A DNA stretch of 64,000 nt from Osmia lignaria lignaria (Eukaryota; Arthropoda; Insecta; Hymenoptera; Megachilidae), in contig NW_027478158.1 in the NCBI RefSeq assembly GCF_051020975.1, positions 11,222,001 to 11,286,000 on the forward strand, given 5' to 3'. The stretch's first letter is position 1, and each line of letters starts with the position of its first letter. The translations under genes were made by a program, and so were the position numbers. Shown here piece after piece: positions 63,295 through 64,000 of this stretch. A model generated the notes under the pieces. The model was not told the DNA's origin, made no database searches, and saw only the letters and a list, made by a program, of their open reading frames with translations.

Positions 63295-63924
63295 CAAGGG
63301 GAGGGGCCTGACGGACATATTTCGAGATATTTCTTCTTCTTGTTGTTCTTCTTCTGCACAGCTAAGCTGGAAGTGGCATTTGCGGCTCGCACTAGTGCAG
63401 AGTTATCTCAAAGAAAGGGGCCACGGTGTTTCTGTATCCCTATTATGTTGGTGCGGCTTCGGAACTTTTAAATATCTTGATATATCTCGAGAACTACGCA
63501 TCTGATCAAAAAATATCATAGAACATAAAAAGTAGGAAACTTAATTCTCTACAAAAAAGGTCTCTTAACATTTTGCCATAGCTCGCTTGGTTTCCGAGAT
63601 ATTTGCAGATTCAGCTCAAAGGAACTGGCCTGACGGACATATTTCGAGATATTTCTTCTTCTTGTTGTTCTTCTTCTGCACAGCTAAGCTGGAAGTGGCA
63701 TTTGCGGCTCGCACTAGTGCAGAGTTATCTCAACGAAAGGGGCCACGGTGTTTCTGTATCTCTATTATGTTGGTGCGGCTTCGGAACTTTTAAATATCTC
63801 GATATATCTCGAAAACTACGCTTCTGATCAAAAAATATCATAGAAGATAAAAAGTAGGAAACTTAATTCTCTACAAAAAAGGTCTCTTAACATTTTGCCA
63901 TAGCTCGCTTCGTTTCCGAGATAT

Positions 63925-64000
63925 TTGCAGATTTATCTCAAGGCAAGGGGCCTGACGGACATATTTCGAGATATTTCTTCTTCTTGTTGTTCTTCTTCTG
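63925..64000 (+). repeat. Partial monomer at the right edge
   Basis: The first 76 bp of a monomer, TTGCAGATTTATCTCAAGGC through the TTC tract, cut by the end of the window. The array therefore continues downstream. It has AAGGCAAGGGG instead of AAGGGAAGGGG. Confidence 0.95.

Larger units (their letters stand above)
1..64000 (+). repeat. Satellite DNA array, 322-bp monomer, about 199 copies
   Basis: The entire window is head-to-tail copies of one 322-bp unit in one orientation. A fixed landmark (CGAGATATTTGCAG) recurs every 322 bp from 166 to 63925. The only register slips are +1 at about 18691, 21591, 23696, 25951, 28206, 29173 and 30140, and -1 at about 39557, 40844, 42775 and 44062. One representative monomer counted by hand has 128 G+C of 322. 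Monomers differ from one another mostly by a modest number of substitutions. No unique sequence interrupts the array, so there are no gene-free gaps to describe separately. Arrays of this size and homogeneity are characteristic of eukaryotic heterochromatin, (peri)centromeric or subtelomeric; which of these applies cannot be told here. Confidence 0.98.
35593..64000 (+). repeat. Right homogenisation domain of the array
   Basis: This domain is marked by subtype Q heads, GGGAAGTGGCC heads (about 40422 to 61349), AGAAGATAAAAAG linkers, GCTAAACTGG centres with CATTTCCAGC, and GCACATTTATC heads at 49-56 kb. The P centre and the KYFD-type TTAAATATTTTG linker of the left domain are absent. Confidence 0.75.

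Noticed and set aside
166..63827. About 170 tandem 74-aa open frames as a gene family
   Set aside because: They start at TTG, many sister copies have stops or frameshifts, the frame changes from one monomer to the next (322 mod 3 = 1), and no known domain is seen. Conservation is explained by the satellite.
1..64000. CRISPR array
   Set aside because: The repeat unit is 322 bp with no unique spacers between conserved short repeats; variation is spread through the unit and no cas genes are present.
1..64000. Transposon, LTR or rDNA spacer origin
   Set aside because: No terminal repeats, target-site duplications, transposase or reverse-transcriptase coding sequence, or rRNA sequence is visible. 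An ancient origin from a spacer cannot be excluded.
1..64000. Telomeric long tandem repeats of the kind known in some dipteran insects
   Set aside because: The unit length is in a similar range, but no chromosome end or diagnostic sequence is in view and I cannot identify the species.
1..64000. The 322-bp monomer as a diverged dimer of 161 bp
   Set aside because: The two halves do not align in register. The only clear internal similarity is at an offset of 114 bp.

Overview
The whole window is one uninterrupted tandem array of a 322-bp satellite monomer, all copies in the same orientation. Counting from a fixed landmark (TTGCAG following CGAGATAT), monomer starts fall at 166, 488, 810 and so on every 322 bp to 63925. 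That gives 198 complete monomers plus a partial copy at each edge, so the array runs past both ends and is longer than 64 kb. I see no unique DNA, real gene, RNA gene, transposon, CRISPR array or strand switch. Over 64 kb the register slips only 11 times, always by one base. Those slips fall into three shared variants: +T twice, +C five times and -G four times.

The organism cannot be named from this sequence. Long complex satellite with multi-monomer duplications is typical of eukaryotic (peri)centromeric or subtelomeric heterochromatin. A hand count of the monomer at 3386-3707 register gives about 40% GC and 12 CpG against about 12.7 expected. CpG is therefore not depleted, which fits a genome with little DNA methylation, such as many arthropods or other invertebrates. 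This is inference.

Layout. Roughly 1-32 kb is a left domain rich in monomers with GCAGGTTTATC heads, TTTGTAGGTCGC (in-frame stop) centres, and GGGGCATGACGG variants. About 32.4-35.6 kb is a transition. From 35.6 kb to the end is a right domain marked by CAGCTCAAAGGAACTGGCC heads, AGAAGATAAAAAG linkers and GCTAAACTGG centres. Within each domain, blocks of several monomers recur as near-exact copies. These include a 7-mer tandem pair (offset 2255, about 22.0-26.6 kb), a 9-mer copy (offset 2899, 17.7-22.5 kb), a 967-bp trimer series (27.6-30.4 kb), a 10-mer tandem pair (offset 3218, about 38.96-45.5 kb), and a 4-mer tandem pair (offset 1288, 49.8-52.5 kb). There are also 3-, 5-, 6- and 7-mer blocks and several single-monomer duplications. 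This is the pattern expected from repeated unequal exchange and gene conversion.

Most monomers contain a 74-codon open frame. It starts with TTG rather than ATG, carries stops or frameshifts in many monomers, and cannot continue into the next monomer because 322 is not a multiple of 3. I treat it as a by-product of homogenisation, not as a gene. The more interesting points are the higher-order mosaic, the two linked linker haplotypes, the clustered-substitution head variant, an internal 27-bp duplication inside the monomer, and length stability despite a TTC-rich tract.
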